From Planctomycetota bacterium (lineage in GTDB: Bacteria; Planctomycetota; PUPC01; JACPCR01), in NCBI GenBank assembly GCA_016179685.1, contig JACPCR010000055.1, forward strand, positions 55,719-119,718: 64,000 nt of DNA, written 5' to 3'. This document shows positions 50,941-59,162 of this stretch, in pieces (positions within the stretch are counted from its first letter, which is position 1; each line of letters opens with the position of its first letter). The notes under the pieces are model-generated. The model searched no databases. It was given only the letters and a program-made list of their open reading frames with translations, and was not told where the DNA came from. Both the position numbers and the translations under genes were made by a program.

Positions 50941-52454
50941 ATATCGTCCTCCCGATCGACCAGTCGGTAGCTGTAAAGGACGGCGTTTCGGACACTGAAA
51001 TGGAGGATAAGTTTTCGGTCAAGCCATTCGGAAAGGTTGGTTTTTCCCCTCCATCGCACGGGTGCGCGGACCTGGTCGGAGGCAATGGGCGAGCACTCAT
51101 CCAAGCTATAGCCTGGCAAATCGGAGAAGTCAGGGTTCTTGATGGCCACTCGCACTTCCCCGCCCATCGGTTCGACGTTGACCTGGAGGATGTTCCGGGT
51201 GATGGTGAGCGGCTTGGTGACAACGAGGCCGCTATCTCCTCGCCGGTGGGCCAAGCCTGCGAACCGATCCAGCCCGATGAGTGCCACGCCGATGGCTCCG
51301 TAACCAAAGTTTCCGGTCTGGGGATCGATGCCGTACCCCGTGTAGTAAATATGGAGTTTGTTGCCGACGCGCATCGGGGGGTTATGGAGAGGGTAGGTCA
51401 GGACACGATCAAAGGATCCCTCAGGGCCGTGATCCAGAAAGAGGTCTCCGGGCTTGACCCTCCGCCAGGCTTCCCCGTCGCGGTGGCTGATGAGCTCGCA
51501 GGCGTCTCCGCCCCCCACGTTGTTCCATTTTTCGAGGAAGCCCAAGTCTTGATTTCCATAATTGAAGGGGGTCATCCCCCCATGCCATTCCCACAGCCTA
51601 CCAAAACCCGATTCAGACCCCGGCACGAAAATGGGTTCTGTCGGAGATGTCCAGTTGAGGAGGTCCCGGCTTGTGCAGAGCCCCGCGGACCGGCAGTAAA
51701 ACCCCGAAGAAAAAGTTCTTGGCCGCTCGTTCATCCACCACTGCTCGTTGCGATGATCCCGGGCCACCATCATGTAATCACCGTGGCATTGTCCCTTCAT
51801 GAAGATCGGCTCACGGGTGAAGTGCATTCCGTCGGAGCTTGTTACCAGATACTGGCCAAACACCTTCCGGGCCCTTTCGATCTCTTCGTCCTTCACACCG
51901 GGGTAGCGCTGAGGGAAGGCCTTGGCCCACATGCGATGATCCTGCATGTTGGCGAAAAGCTTGTATCGCCTCAAGGGATCAGGGTCTTCATCGTCGCGGA
52001 CCACGGTCAACCCGTCCATATGATTGACGACACCGGCCGGGTTTCCATCCCGGTCCATGACAGGCAGGCCGCCGCCGAGACGGGCCAGTGGATACAGGTA
52101 GCCCGGCCCGAAACTGTAGAAAAAATTGTTTTCCTTGCTCCCTCTCCAGCTGACGATGCCCAGGGATGGTTTTTCCCAATGAATTCCGTCCCGGCTCTGG
52201 GCGTAGCCGAATCCACCATTCTCGCCTGTTTCTGGGTCCTCCCCACCATAGATCATGTACCACATCCGAAGGAGGCCATCAGGGTCCTGGGCCACGCTTC
52301 CCCACGCCCAGGCACGGAATCCCCGCTCCCAGGGCTGATCCGGGGCCACCACAGGGTCCGGCCGACGCTGGGGGAGGTTGAGCACTCGCAGGACATTCAC
52401 GGCGTGGTGAACCTCTTGATCGTCAACAAAGAGATGCAAATGAGGGTCGTGCAT
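50937..52454 (-). CDS. GH32/GH43-like five-bladed propeller glycosidase
   Basis: The 505-residue protein resembles uncharacterised GH32/43/130-type proteins: LLRMWYMIYGGED and GYAQSRDGIHWEKP form propeller strands, and LVTSSDGMHFTREPIF and SAGLCTSRDLLNWT repeat the S-x-D-G-x-x-W pattern. Catalytic acids cannot be assigned from the motifs. The C-terminal ~100 residues (LTITRNILQVNVEPMGGEVR onward) match the beta-sandwich tail of such proteins. No signal peptide is seen. AAGGAGA precedes the ATG, and a 28-base perfect hairpin lies 3-4 bases upstream of that site. It is coupled to the next gene by a TTGA overlap. Confidence 0.75.
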   Translation of the reverse strand: MHDPHLHLFVDDQEVHHAVNVLRVLNLPQRRPDPVVAPDQPWERGFRAWAWGSVAQDPDGLLRMWYMIYGGEDPETGENGGFGYAQSRDGIHWEKPSLGIVSWRGSKENNFFYSFGPGYLYPLARLGGGLPVMDRDGNPAGVVNHMDGLTVVRDDEDPDPLRRYKLFANMQDHRMWAKAFPQRYPGVKDEEIERARKVFGQYLVTSSDGMHFTREPIFMKGQCHGDYMMVARDHRNEQWWMNERPRTFSSGFYCRSAGLCTSRDLLNWTSPTEPIFVPGSESGFGRLWEWHGGMTPFNYGNQDLGFLEKWNNVGGGDACELISHRDGEAWRRVKPGDLFLDHGPEGSFDRVLTYPLHNPPMRVGNKLHIYYTGYGIDPQTGNFGYGAIGVALIGLDRFAGLAHRRGDSGLVVTKPLTITRNILQVNVEPMGGEVRVAIKNPDFSDLPGYSLDECSPIASDQVRAPVRWRGKTNLSEWLDRKLILHFSVRNAVLYSYRLVDREDDI

Positions 52455-52473
52455 GGAAAATGGTCTCCTTGCC

Positions 52474-52533
52474 CCTTAGCCGCAATTTCTCACAAACTTT
52501 TCACCAAAAGTTTGTGAGAAATTGCGGCTAAGG
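52474..52533 (-). promoter_or_regulatory. 28-base perfect hairpin between two operon genes
   Basis: Arms 52474-52501 and 52506-52533 pair perfectly with a 4-base loop. It contains the TAG stop of the upstream ThuA/GATase-like gene and ends 3-4 bases before the AAGGAGA of the propeller gene. It could terminate, protect mRNA ends or block initiation. Confidence 0.75.
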
Positions 52534-53940
52534 TGGAAATTCCGCCGGCATGATCGAGTTGATGATGCGGCCCAGATGTTCGGGCCAGCCGCCCCACTCC
52601 CAGAACGGCAGAGGCTCACGGTCGATCGGCTGGCCGATGGGAGCGCCCAGGAAGACGGCTACCCGGCCCTTGCCGTACGATCGGAATACGAGAAGGGGCA
52701 AGCCGCCAGCCTTCCATGAGACCTCTCCATCCGGGTCGTTGGCCATCTGATGCATGAAAAAGATGCGGCATGAGGCCCCGTCCACGGGCAGACCGACGCC
52801 GGGCCCGATCCCCACTTTCTTCAATCGAAGCTGATCGATGTCTCTCAGGGGAAGCAATTCCTCGAGAAACGTGGAAGCGAAAGCCCCTCGTTCGAGTGTG
52901 CTCATGCCTCCCAGCACCAGCAGGCCGCCCCCCTGGCGCACAAACTCCCGAATCCAGTAACGCCTTTCATAACTCAGATGCGTCCTCACACCCACGTTGG
53001 ACAGGATAAGGACCGCCGCCCGCGTCAGCTCCTCGGCGCTCTCCAGCGCGGCGAATTCCCTGGCCAGTTCCGTGTCCTGCTTCTCCGGATCAGCCGCGCT
53101 TCTCGCCGGTTCGTCGGATAGACCCGGCTGATCCGGACGAGCCGATCGGGCGGGCACGACCTGGGACACGTCGGTCGGATGGGGCGGTTCGCCGGGCAGG
53201 CGCGCCGTGCTAGCCCGGAACAAAACGTCTGAAAGCGTTTCCACCGCCTGTTGAACGCGGTAGGTTTCCCAGAAGTCCCCGCGTACTTCAAAAATGAGTT
53301 TCCGCCGGGCTCTTCCCTGTGGCGCATACGTTCTGCCGGACAGCCCCTTTTCTTCCAGGAACTGGTCGCTCCATGCAGCGACTCGTCTGAACCGAAGGGT
53401 GTCCATCCGCAGTTCAGCGGTCCCCCGGGACCGCACCGCGAGAGTGATGTGGCGGGTGTCCGGCTTGGCCAGTTCCAGGCGAAAGCGATGGTACTGTCCT
53501 GGCGGGTCCGGATCGGCCCTTGAAAAGGACCGCAAATCCTCCGACTTCCACTCCGTCTCCCCGACCATCCGGAAAGATTCACCGGCCAGGAGGAAATCGA
53601 GGCAGAGACCTTCTTTCTCGGGGCTACGAACCTTGATTCGAAACGTGATTTCCCACTGTCCAGGTTCCCAGGGAAGGGCAAGGGGCTGAAAGCAGTTGCC
53701 CTTTCTTCCTGCCGGAATAACGCGGACGAAGCCGGCCCGGGATTCAGGGTCATGGCTGCCGGGCACAGGCGGGCGCAGGTCCACGGCATCGTAAACGATC
53801 TCCTGGCACTCCCTACCCGACCAAACTTCTCCGCCCGAGGCATCCGGCGACAAAAGGACCAAGGCGAAGGCCATGAAGCCCGGCGCCCACCACTTCTCGA
53901 AAGCTCGTCGCCTTTCGCTTTTCCAGTCGGCGAAGCGCAT
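52528..53940 (-). CDS. Secreted ThuA/GATase-like protein with an N-terminal beta-sandwich
   Basis: The 470-residue product has a signal peptide (MRFADWKSERRRAFEKWWA followed by the hydrophobic FMAFALVLLSPDASG). Residues ~40-220 look like a carbohydrate-binding-type beta-sandwich (EPGQWEITFRIKVRSPEKEG). Residues ~240-460 have the ThuA/GATase-1-like features: LTRAAVLILSNVG, then the IREFVRQGGGLLVLGG motif, and a late GKGRVAVFLG. No catalytic Cys-His pair is evident, so it is probably not an amidotransferase. GAGAGGAGA precedes the ATG at 53940. The stop lies in the 28-base hairpin. A broken copy of its central motif lies at 34362-34535. Confidence 0.72.
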   Translation of the reverse strand: MRFADWKSERRRAFEKWWAPGFMAFALVLLSPDASGGEVWSGRECQEIVYDAVDLRPPVPGSHDPESRAGFVRVIPAGRKGNCFQPLALPWEPGQWEITFRIKVRSPEKEGLCLDFLLAGESFRMVGETEWKSEDLRSFSRADPDPPGQYHRFRLELAKPDTRHITLAVRSRGTAELRMDTLRFRRVAAWSDQFLEEKGLSGRTYAPQGRARRKLIFEVRGDFWETYRVQQAVETLSDVLFRASTARLPGEPPHPTDVSQVVPARSARPDQPGLSDEPARSAADPEKQDTELAREFAALESAEELTRAAVLILSNVGVRTHLSYERRYWIREFVRQGGGLLVLGGMSTLERGAFASTFLEELLPLRDIDQLRLKKVGIGPGVGLPVDGASCRIFFMHQMANDPDGEVSWKAGGLPLLVFRSYGKGRVAVFLGAPIGQPIDREPLPFWEWGGWPEHLGRIINSIMPAEFPP

Positions 53941-53972
53941 TCTCCTCTCCTCTCCTCTATTCTCCGATCCCG

Positions 53973-54004
53973 AATAAGGCTTTCGGCTCACCGTGCCGGG
54001 CGGA
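53973..54004 (-). terminator. Hairpin after the 1157-residue DUF6067-like gene
   Basis: GGCTTTC (53973-53979) pairs with GAAAGCC (53998-54004), 7 bases past the stop on the minus strand. An inner CGG/CCG pair strengthens it. Confidence 0.4.
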
Positions 54005-54011
54005 AAGCCGT

Positions 54012-57000
54012 CTACTGCAAGACGAACACACGGTGATCATAGGCCGGCAAGTCCACGGGCACCCACCTATCATCTGCTTCCCCTCCTTCCTTGAGCTCCT
54101 CAAACCATTCACCGGTCCGAGGGTTTCGAACCAGGTTCTTGCTCTTCTCGCAGTCCAGCAAGATGGCGTCTTTGGGCGTATCCGGCAAAAGGGGGTTTGC
54201 AACCAAGTAGTCCCGGTTCAGATGCAGGGCGCCTTCCAGGGGTTCGGGGCCCGCATTGGCGATGATGATCAGGCTGCTGCGCTGCCGCGTGTTACGGTAA
54301 ATCGAGATGTAGGGATTGTGATGGATGACGCTGGAGGAGGGTGTGGCCATTGCCCGGCTGGGTACAAACCTGGCAAAGGGCCTGGACCGCCAGTATCCGA
54401 TGAACTCGAGGTTTCGGGCGTCGTCAAAGAAATCGAAGGGACCCTGAGGCACGCCGAGATGCCCGTAATGATTGGAGCCGATGTCGTGAAGGAGCCGGAT
54501 CGCCACGTCGCTGCGGTGAATGAGGCTGTTCTTCTTGGGATCGTCGGCGCCCTCACCCTGAACAACAATCCAGTGGATGACCCCGCGATTAGCCGTCAGG
54601 AACGCCCGATACTTGTCCATGGGAAAACGTTCGTAAAAAGTCGTTTCCCTGGGAAAGTGAAAATCTCCCTCCCAGTCGATAAGCAGTGTATTGAAGGAGG
54701 TTTGCATGCCGCCCGTATTCTCGACCCACCAGGGTTCCTTGCCTTCGAGCGAGCACATGGTGGCCAGGCGCTTGCAAAACTCGCGGCGGATGAATGGGTT
54801 CCAGCGATAGATCTTTTTCGCGGTATTTCTTTCAGGCGTCCAGCAGGTATAGATGTTGGCGTTGTCCCACCAGGTACCCTGGAGGCCGACGAGGCGGACG
54901 TATTTCTGGTGGTACCAGAGGTAGCAATCGATATAGCTGGGGCAGACGTTGCAAAAGGCCGCTGCAAGCTGGCGCGGCTCGTTGAACTGCACGGAGTTGC
55001 CCCAGTTCCAAAGCCCCTTATTGTTCTCCGGCGCCGGATTCTCCGGCCACGCGCCGTCCAGCCATTCACCGGAATAGCTTTCCAGTTCCTTCATGGCCAT
55101 CCCCGCGCCCATGTTGCTCCCGTAGAGAATCAAGGCACGCCCTTTCTTCAGGGACTCCCAGCCGGTGCCGTTCCAGTCCCAGAGTCCCTGGTTGACCCAA
55201 AACTGGTTGTTGAAGAGCGCGTCGTGCAGTTTCTTGAAATGTTCATCGCTTGGAAGCGTGAAGCTGTTGACGCCGTCTCCGTAAAAGCGGTATCCGGAAT
55301 TGGCGTTCCAGGCGATGTAATTCTGGGCGCCCCAGGCGACTTTTCGCCAGTCGGACCGCATGGGCTTGGTGGGCGAGCCCCAGAGGGCGAAACGAATCGT
55401 CCGCGTCCCCTCGAGAAGCGTGGGCTCATGGAACATCCGCACGCGGAAATTCGGCTGGCCGTTCTGCCGTTCGAGGAGAATGGAAGATTCGCCCGGTTTC
55501 ATGTTCCAACCGTCCGTCGATTCCGCTTCCCAGACGATGCCTTTGTCACCCGTGCCGGCAAAACAGGTCGGGATGAGACCCGTGAGACCCTCCTTTTTCC
55601 CATCCCAGACGATTCCCTTGCCCCTGGGAAAATCACCGCAATAGCTGCCGCTGGCGATGAACTGGCCTGCCTTCAGAAACGCCGTGTCAGCCTCTGGCCA
55701 GAGTGGGATGACCAGGTCGAGCTTCTCGAGGGAGGTGGGCTCTTTCGGCTGAAGCTCTAACGTGACCAGGTAGAAGCCGTCATATTCCATCTCGCCCTTG
55801 ACGGTGACGTCGACCGAGCCCAGCGATCCTCTGGATTCCACGGAGACGGTGTGCCCGTTGGGGTCCGTCGGCGATATCTTCAGATCGCGGCCGAGGAGTT
55901 GGACCGCCTGGCCTTCCTCGATGGATTCCAACCGCACCGGGTCTCTCAAGAGGTTGTCGCCCGTATGGACTAACCGGCGGAGAAGGCCATTCGTTTCCAT
56001 CTCGTAGGTTCGGCCCCAGGGCTTGATGCCACGGCCTTCAACAATGAGCGGCGTGAAGGGCGGGATAACCACCTTCTCCTTCCCTATCGAATTCCCCTCC
56101 CAGGGATAACGGCGGCGAGCGAAAGAGACGGAGTTCGTCCCTGCAACCTGACCTTCGGGATTGACTAATTCAAACGTGGCCTCGTAGTTTCCCTCTGGCA
56201 GGTCCGGGAGTGAGACGGCCACTTCACCGTAAAGGGACTTGGGGTTGATCTCGCCTTCAGCGATCGCCAGGGGCTGTTCCCGCTTATCCCGGCTCACCAC
56301 GTGGACGCGGAACTTGCGGCAACGGGCATATTCCTCCGGCATGCCGAAGATGTCGTTGTCCACCTGAGCCCGGCCCGTGTTGACGGAGGGGTAATAGGCA
56401 AAATTGCATTGGAAATTGGTGATGAGATTCTTGCGGCGCTGGATTTCCTCCTGCCGCCATTCCTCACCCTTGAATGAGCCGCCCTGAACGGCATGCTCGT
56501 AGAGAGTAACCTTTTGGCCGTCTTCTTTGATCAGGTAAGCCCGGATTTCCGGGCTTGTCCCGTCTGGCTCTTTTTGAAACTGAAGACGCTTGCATTCGCC
56601 GGGGTCCAGCGTGACTTTTTCTTCCTTTTGATACGTGCCGCTGCGGACGCTAAGCTCGATGAGCCGTCGTTTCGACCGGCCTACCAGCTCGATGATCGTG
56701 TTGAGCCTGCCTTTGCACACCTCGCCCAGGCGCAAGAAACGGAAGGACGGAGCTTCGGGATCAAAGTAAACCGCAGGAAAATCCCAGGTGTTGACGTACC
56801 AACTGTATTTCCAGGCGAAGAAGTGGTCTCCGGCGAATCCGTCGGCCCGCACGAGGTGAAGAATCCACTCCGTGTTGTCGAAAGATTGCGTCGTCAGGCT
56901 GGTGCGCTTGAGCGCCAGTTCCATGTCCCAGAACCGGTCGTTGGCCTTGGATTTCAACTTCCGCTCACACTGCCATTCATGGCCGGGCTGCCCGGGCAGG

Positions 57001-57485
57001 TAGTTGAAGTGCTGGTCCATGACGGCATCGCGTGGATTAATATGGATGATATAGAATCCTTTCTGAGAGGCTTCCTGCCTGGGGTGATACGAAAGTTCGA
57101 TCTCCACGTGCGCGTCCCACCCCATCCCTGAGTCGCCATGTGGATTGGGCCGCCCTTTCGCCGTAGGCCACGTGCCTTCGTAGTGAGGCGAGTGCATCGC
57201 CATGTAGAGCCATTCGTCGTCGTAGGCGAGGTACCAGACCGAGTGCGTTTCCTCCAGGTAGATGGGATGAAAGCCGGTGATGGCCGCGGCGTCGGCCCAT
57301 TCCTCCTGGCTCATCTCGCCGTCGATCACCGGCGGCTTTTCGATCTTCGGGATGCGCAAGGCGGGCCAGGGAAGGCTCTCACGCGGCAGGAGGTCCGCCC
57401 AAGCCGGAAGAGCGAACAGCGAAACCAGGGTGAATGTCCGGAACACGGTGTTCACCTTTTCGGAAGTGATGTTCACGACTCGCAT
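54012..57485 (-). CDS. Secreted DUF6067-like putative glycoside hydrolase with CBM9-like N terminus (paralogue 3 of 3)
   Basis: The 1157-residue product starts with a signal peptide (FRTFTLVSLFALPAWADLL). A CBM9-like domain occupies ~45-260 (PPVIDGEMSQEEWADAAAIT opens it). The shared core begins at GKEKVVIPPFTPL and GRTYEMETNGLLRR. Conserved acids are D874 (GTWWDN) and E939 (LIDWEGDFH), 65 residues apart as in paralogue 2. No LamG-like tail is present. It probably acts on the same class of polysaccharide as its two relatives. AAGGAGG precedes the ATG at 57485; a perfect 14-base palindrome sits just upstream. It follows the GntR/SBP regulator by 33 bases and is probably on its transcript. Confidence 0.8.
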   Translation of the reverse strand: MRVVNITSEKVNTVFRTFTLVSLFALPAWADLLPRESLPWPALRIPKIEKPPVIDGEMSQEEWADAAAITGFHPIYLEETHSVWYLAYDDEWLYMAMHSPHYEGTWPTAKGRPNPHGDSGMGWDAHVEIELSYHPRQEASQKGFYIIHINPRDAVMDQHFNYLPGQPGHEWQCERKLKSKANDRFWDMELALKRTSLTTQSFDNTEWILHLVRADGFAGDHFFAWKYSWYVNTWDFPAVYFDPEAPSFRFLRLGEVCKGRLNTIIELVGRSKRRLIELSVRSGTYQKEEKVTLDPGECKRLQFQKEPDGTSPEIRAYLIKEDGQKVTLYEHAVQGGSFKGEEWRQEEIQRRKNLITNFQCNFAYYPSVNTGRAQVDNDIFGMPEEYARCRKFRVHVVSRDKREQPLAIAEGEINPKSLYGEVAVSLPDLPEGNYEATFELVNPEGQVAGTNSVSFARRRYPWEGNSIGKEKVVIPPFTPLIVEGRGIKPWGRTYEMETNGLLRRLVHTGDNLLRDPVRLESIEEGQAVQLLGRDLKISPTDPNGHTVSVESRGSLGSVDVTVKGEMEYDGFYLVTLELQPKEPTSLEKLDLVIPLWPEADTAFLKAGQFIASGSYCGDFPRGKGIVWDGKKEGLTGLIPTCFAGTGDKGIVWEAESTDGWNMKPGESSILLERQNGQPNFRVRMFHEPTLLEGTRTIRFALWGSPTKPMRSDWRKVAWGAQNYIAWNANSGYRFYGDGVNSFTLPSDEHFKKLHDALFNNQFWVNQGLWDWNGTGWESLKKGRALILYGSNMGAGMAMKELESYSGEWLDGAWPENPAPENNKGLWNWGNSVQFNEPRQLAAAFCNVCPSYIDCYLWYHQKYVRLVGLQGTWWDNANIYTCWTPERNTAKKIYRWNPFIRREFCKRLATMCSLEGKEPWWVENTGGMQTSFNTLLIDWEGDFHFPRETTFYERFPMDKYRAFLTANRGVIHWIVVQGEGADDPKKNSLIHRSDVAIRLLHDIGSNHYGHLGVPQGPFDFFDDARNLEFIGYWRSRPFARFVPSRAMATPSSSVIHHNPYISIYRNTRQRSSLIIIANAGPEPLEGALHLNRDYLVANPLLPDTPKDAILLDCEKSKNLVRNPRTGEWFEELKEGGEADDRWVPVDLPAYDHRVFVLQ

Positions 57486-57499
57486 GGGCAGCCTCCTTC

Positions 57500-57513
57500 G
57501 CACCTCGAGGTGC
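57500..57513 (-). promoter_or_regulatory. Perfect 14-base palindrome next to a Shine-Dalgarno
   Basis: GCACCTCGAGGTGC could form a 5-base stem with a TCGA loop, ending 1-2 bases before the AAGGAGG of the gene at 57485. Confidence 0.45.
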
Positions 57514-57518
57514 AGATT

Positions 57519-58979
57519 TCAGCCTGCGAACATCGAGGACTTCGCCAGCGATTCCTGGCAAACCTCCTCGGCCTGGTCCAGCGTCTGACCAGGGTCGCCC
57601 CCAAACTTCAACCAGCGGTCCACCGTAGCTTCGATGATCCCGGCGACCCGGAGTAAGTCCGGACACTCCAGGAAGGGCATTCTGGCTGGAGACGCACTCT
57701 CTCGGAGCGCGTGCTGGAGGTTCAACCTGTACTCCTGGAAACCCTCGGGACAGGAGGCGGAAGGGACGACCGACTTCAGGACCGGCACATAGCAGCGGTG
57801 TCCGGCGGCTATCCTCTGCCCTTCCTCGGACAGTAGGAACTGGATCAACTGCCAGCCTTCTTCGTACAAGCCACTGGCGGCATCAAGGCAGAGGACGGGG
57901 CCGGAAACGAGGCGGCGTCCCCGGTCGCTCATGGGCGGCGCCATGCATGCCAGGTCCAATCCAGAAAGCGTCTTCCGGTCCGGGGAAAGCTGCAAGGAGT
58001 AGGAGTAGCACTGCAGCGTCAAGGACCGCCCCTCCACAAAATCCTGGAAAGGATGGGAGCGGCGAAGCAATTCTGAGGGGAATGGGGCCAAGCGATCCTC
58101 GACAATCAGTTTCTGCAGGAAGCGCATGGCCTCCCGCATCTCGGGCGTGTTCAGGCGTATTTTCCCTGTCTCGGAGTCCAAAAAAAGGACACCCCACTGG
58201 ACGAAGAAGGGCGTAAAGCCGAAAAAAAGATGGCCCCAGAGGTCATCCCTGCGGAGCGCTCTACGGACGGATTGCAACAGGGCGACAAATGGATCCCAGT
58301 GTCCAGATTCCACCAAAATTTCTACCCCTGCATCTTTGAACAGGGCCCGATTCGCCAGCACGACTTCCGTCACGAGGAACGGGACGATGCCCACCAGCCG
58401 GCCCCGTGCATCGCGGATGAAGGCAGAATCCTCATATCGAGAAAGCGAGCCCAGCGAGGGCAGGAAAGCGGAAAGGTCCTGGAAAAGAGAACCGTCGAAT
58501 AAGGGTCGATAAAAATGAGGTCCGCTACAAAGCTCCACAAGCGTCGGCCGTTCCGGAGCGGCGAGCCGTCTCAATATCTCAGCGTCGGAGGCGAATTCGA
58601 CCGTGACTCGCAGCCGTGGAAAATGCTGCTGAAAGGCCTCGCTCAGTTCGTCCCACAGGACCTTTTCCTCGATCGAGGAGACGAGGCAAGATAGGGCGGG
58701 AGAGGAGGTCCGCAGCCACGGGGAAAACGCCTCCCGGACCCGCTGACTCTCAGGCTTTTCGGACCCTGGGGCGGAACTCCCGACCAGTATCCCAACCCTC
58801 CGCCTTCGCTCGATGCGCCCTTCTTGCTCGAGCCGAGCCAGGGCATTCATCAGCGTTCCCTGCCCCACTTTCCACCGGCGTTTCATCTGGCTGACGGACG
58901 GGAGCAGGGCGCCGGCCGCGCTACGCTCGACCTCCTTCCGCAGGTTCCGGTACATCTCATCGGAGCGACGGGATTCCAT
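57519..58979 (-). CDS. GntR-type HTH fused to an ABC-transporter solute-binding domain
   Basis: The 486-residue protein has an N-terminal winged HTH of GntR type (~1-70; LLPSVSQMKRRWKVGQGTLM, then ALARLEQEGRIERRR). It continues as a complete family-1 sugar-binding domain (~80-485; LWDELSEAFQQHFPRLRVTV, GRLVGIVPFLVTEVVLANR, GWQLIQFLLSEEGQRIAAGH). It has no signal peptide, so the binding fold works inside the cell as a ligand sensor. It is inferred to control the adjoining genes. The ATG at 58979 is preferred: the upstream ATG at 58994 sits directly on GGAAGG, with no space for a ribosome-binding site. It is the first gene of the 52-59 kb minus-strand series. Confidence 0.85.
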   Translation of the reverse strand: MESRRSDEMYRNLRKEVERSAAGALLPSVSQMKRRWKVGQGTLMNALARLEQEGRIERRRRVGILVGSSAPGSEKPESQRVREAFSPWLRTSSPALSCLVSSIEEKVLWDELSEAFQQHFPRLRVTVEFASDAEILRRLAAPERPTLVELCSGPHFYRPLFDGSLFQDLSAFLPSLGSLSRYEDSAFIRDARGRLVGIVPFLVTEVVLANRALFKDAGVEILVESGHWDPFVALLQSVRRALRRDDLWGHLFFGFTPFFVQWGVLFLDSETGKIRLNTPEMREAMRFLQKLIVEDRLAPFPSELLRRSHPFQDFVEGRSLTLQCYSYSLQLSPDRKTLSGLDLACMAPPMSDRGRRLVSGPVLCLDAASGLYEEGWQLIQFLLSEEGQRIAAGHRCYVPVLKSVVPSASCPEGFQEYRLNLQHALRESASPARMPFLECPDLLRVAGIIEATVDRWLKFGGDPGQTLDQAEEVCQESLAKSSMFAG

Positions 58980-59009
58980 GGTCTTTCCGAGCATCCTTCC
59001 GTTTGGGTG

Positions 59010-59059
59010 TAGTTATATCTACTATACCTATTTTATACCATATCGCTTCGGAAATGCAA
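59010..59059 (-). promoter_or_regulatory. Promoter and operator of the GntR/SBP regulator
   Basis: On the minus strand TTGCAT (59059-59054) and TATAAA (59037-59032) are 16 bases apart. Just downstream of the -10 the palindrome TAGTTATATCTACTA (59010-59024) lies at or just past the likely start of transcription, as expected for autorepression. Confidence 0.55.
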
Positions 59060-59065
59060 CAGGAA

Positions 59066-59093
59066 TTGGCAAACCCACGTGGTCAGTTATAAT
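59066..59093 (+). promoter_or_regulatory. Sigma-70-like promoter of the 59163 gene
   Basis: TTGGCA (59066-59071) and TATAAT (59088-59093) are 16 bases apart, 70 bases upstream of the start. It is back to back with the regulator's promoter. Confidence 0.6.
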
Positions 59094-59162
59094 CTCGGGC
59101 CGTGTGGACTCGTCTGGATATCTTGGCCGCGCTTGGCCGAAGCCATCCGACACAGAGGAGAC

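Noticed and set aside
52528..53940. Calling this gene a glutamine amidotransferase
   Set aside because: The GATase-like fold pattern is present, but I see no nucleophile Cys with the partner His and Glu.
54033..55760. A 575-codon plus-strand frame
   Set aside because: Antisense to the third DUF6067-like gene, which has a signal peptide and conserved motifs in its own frame.
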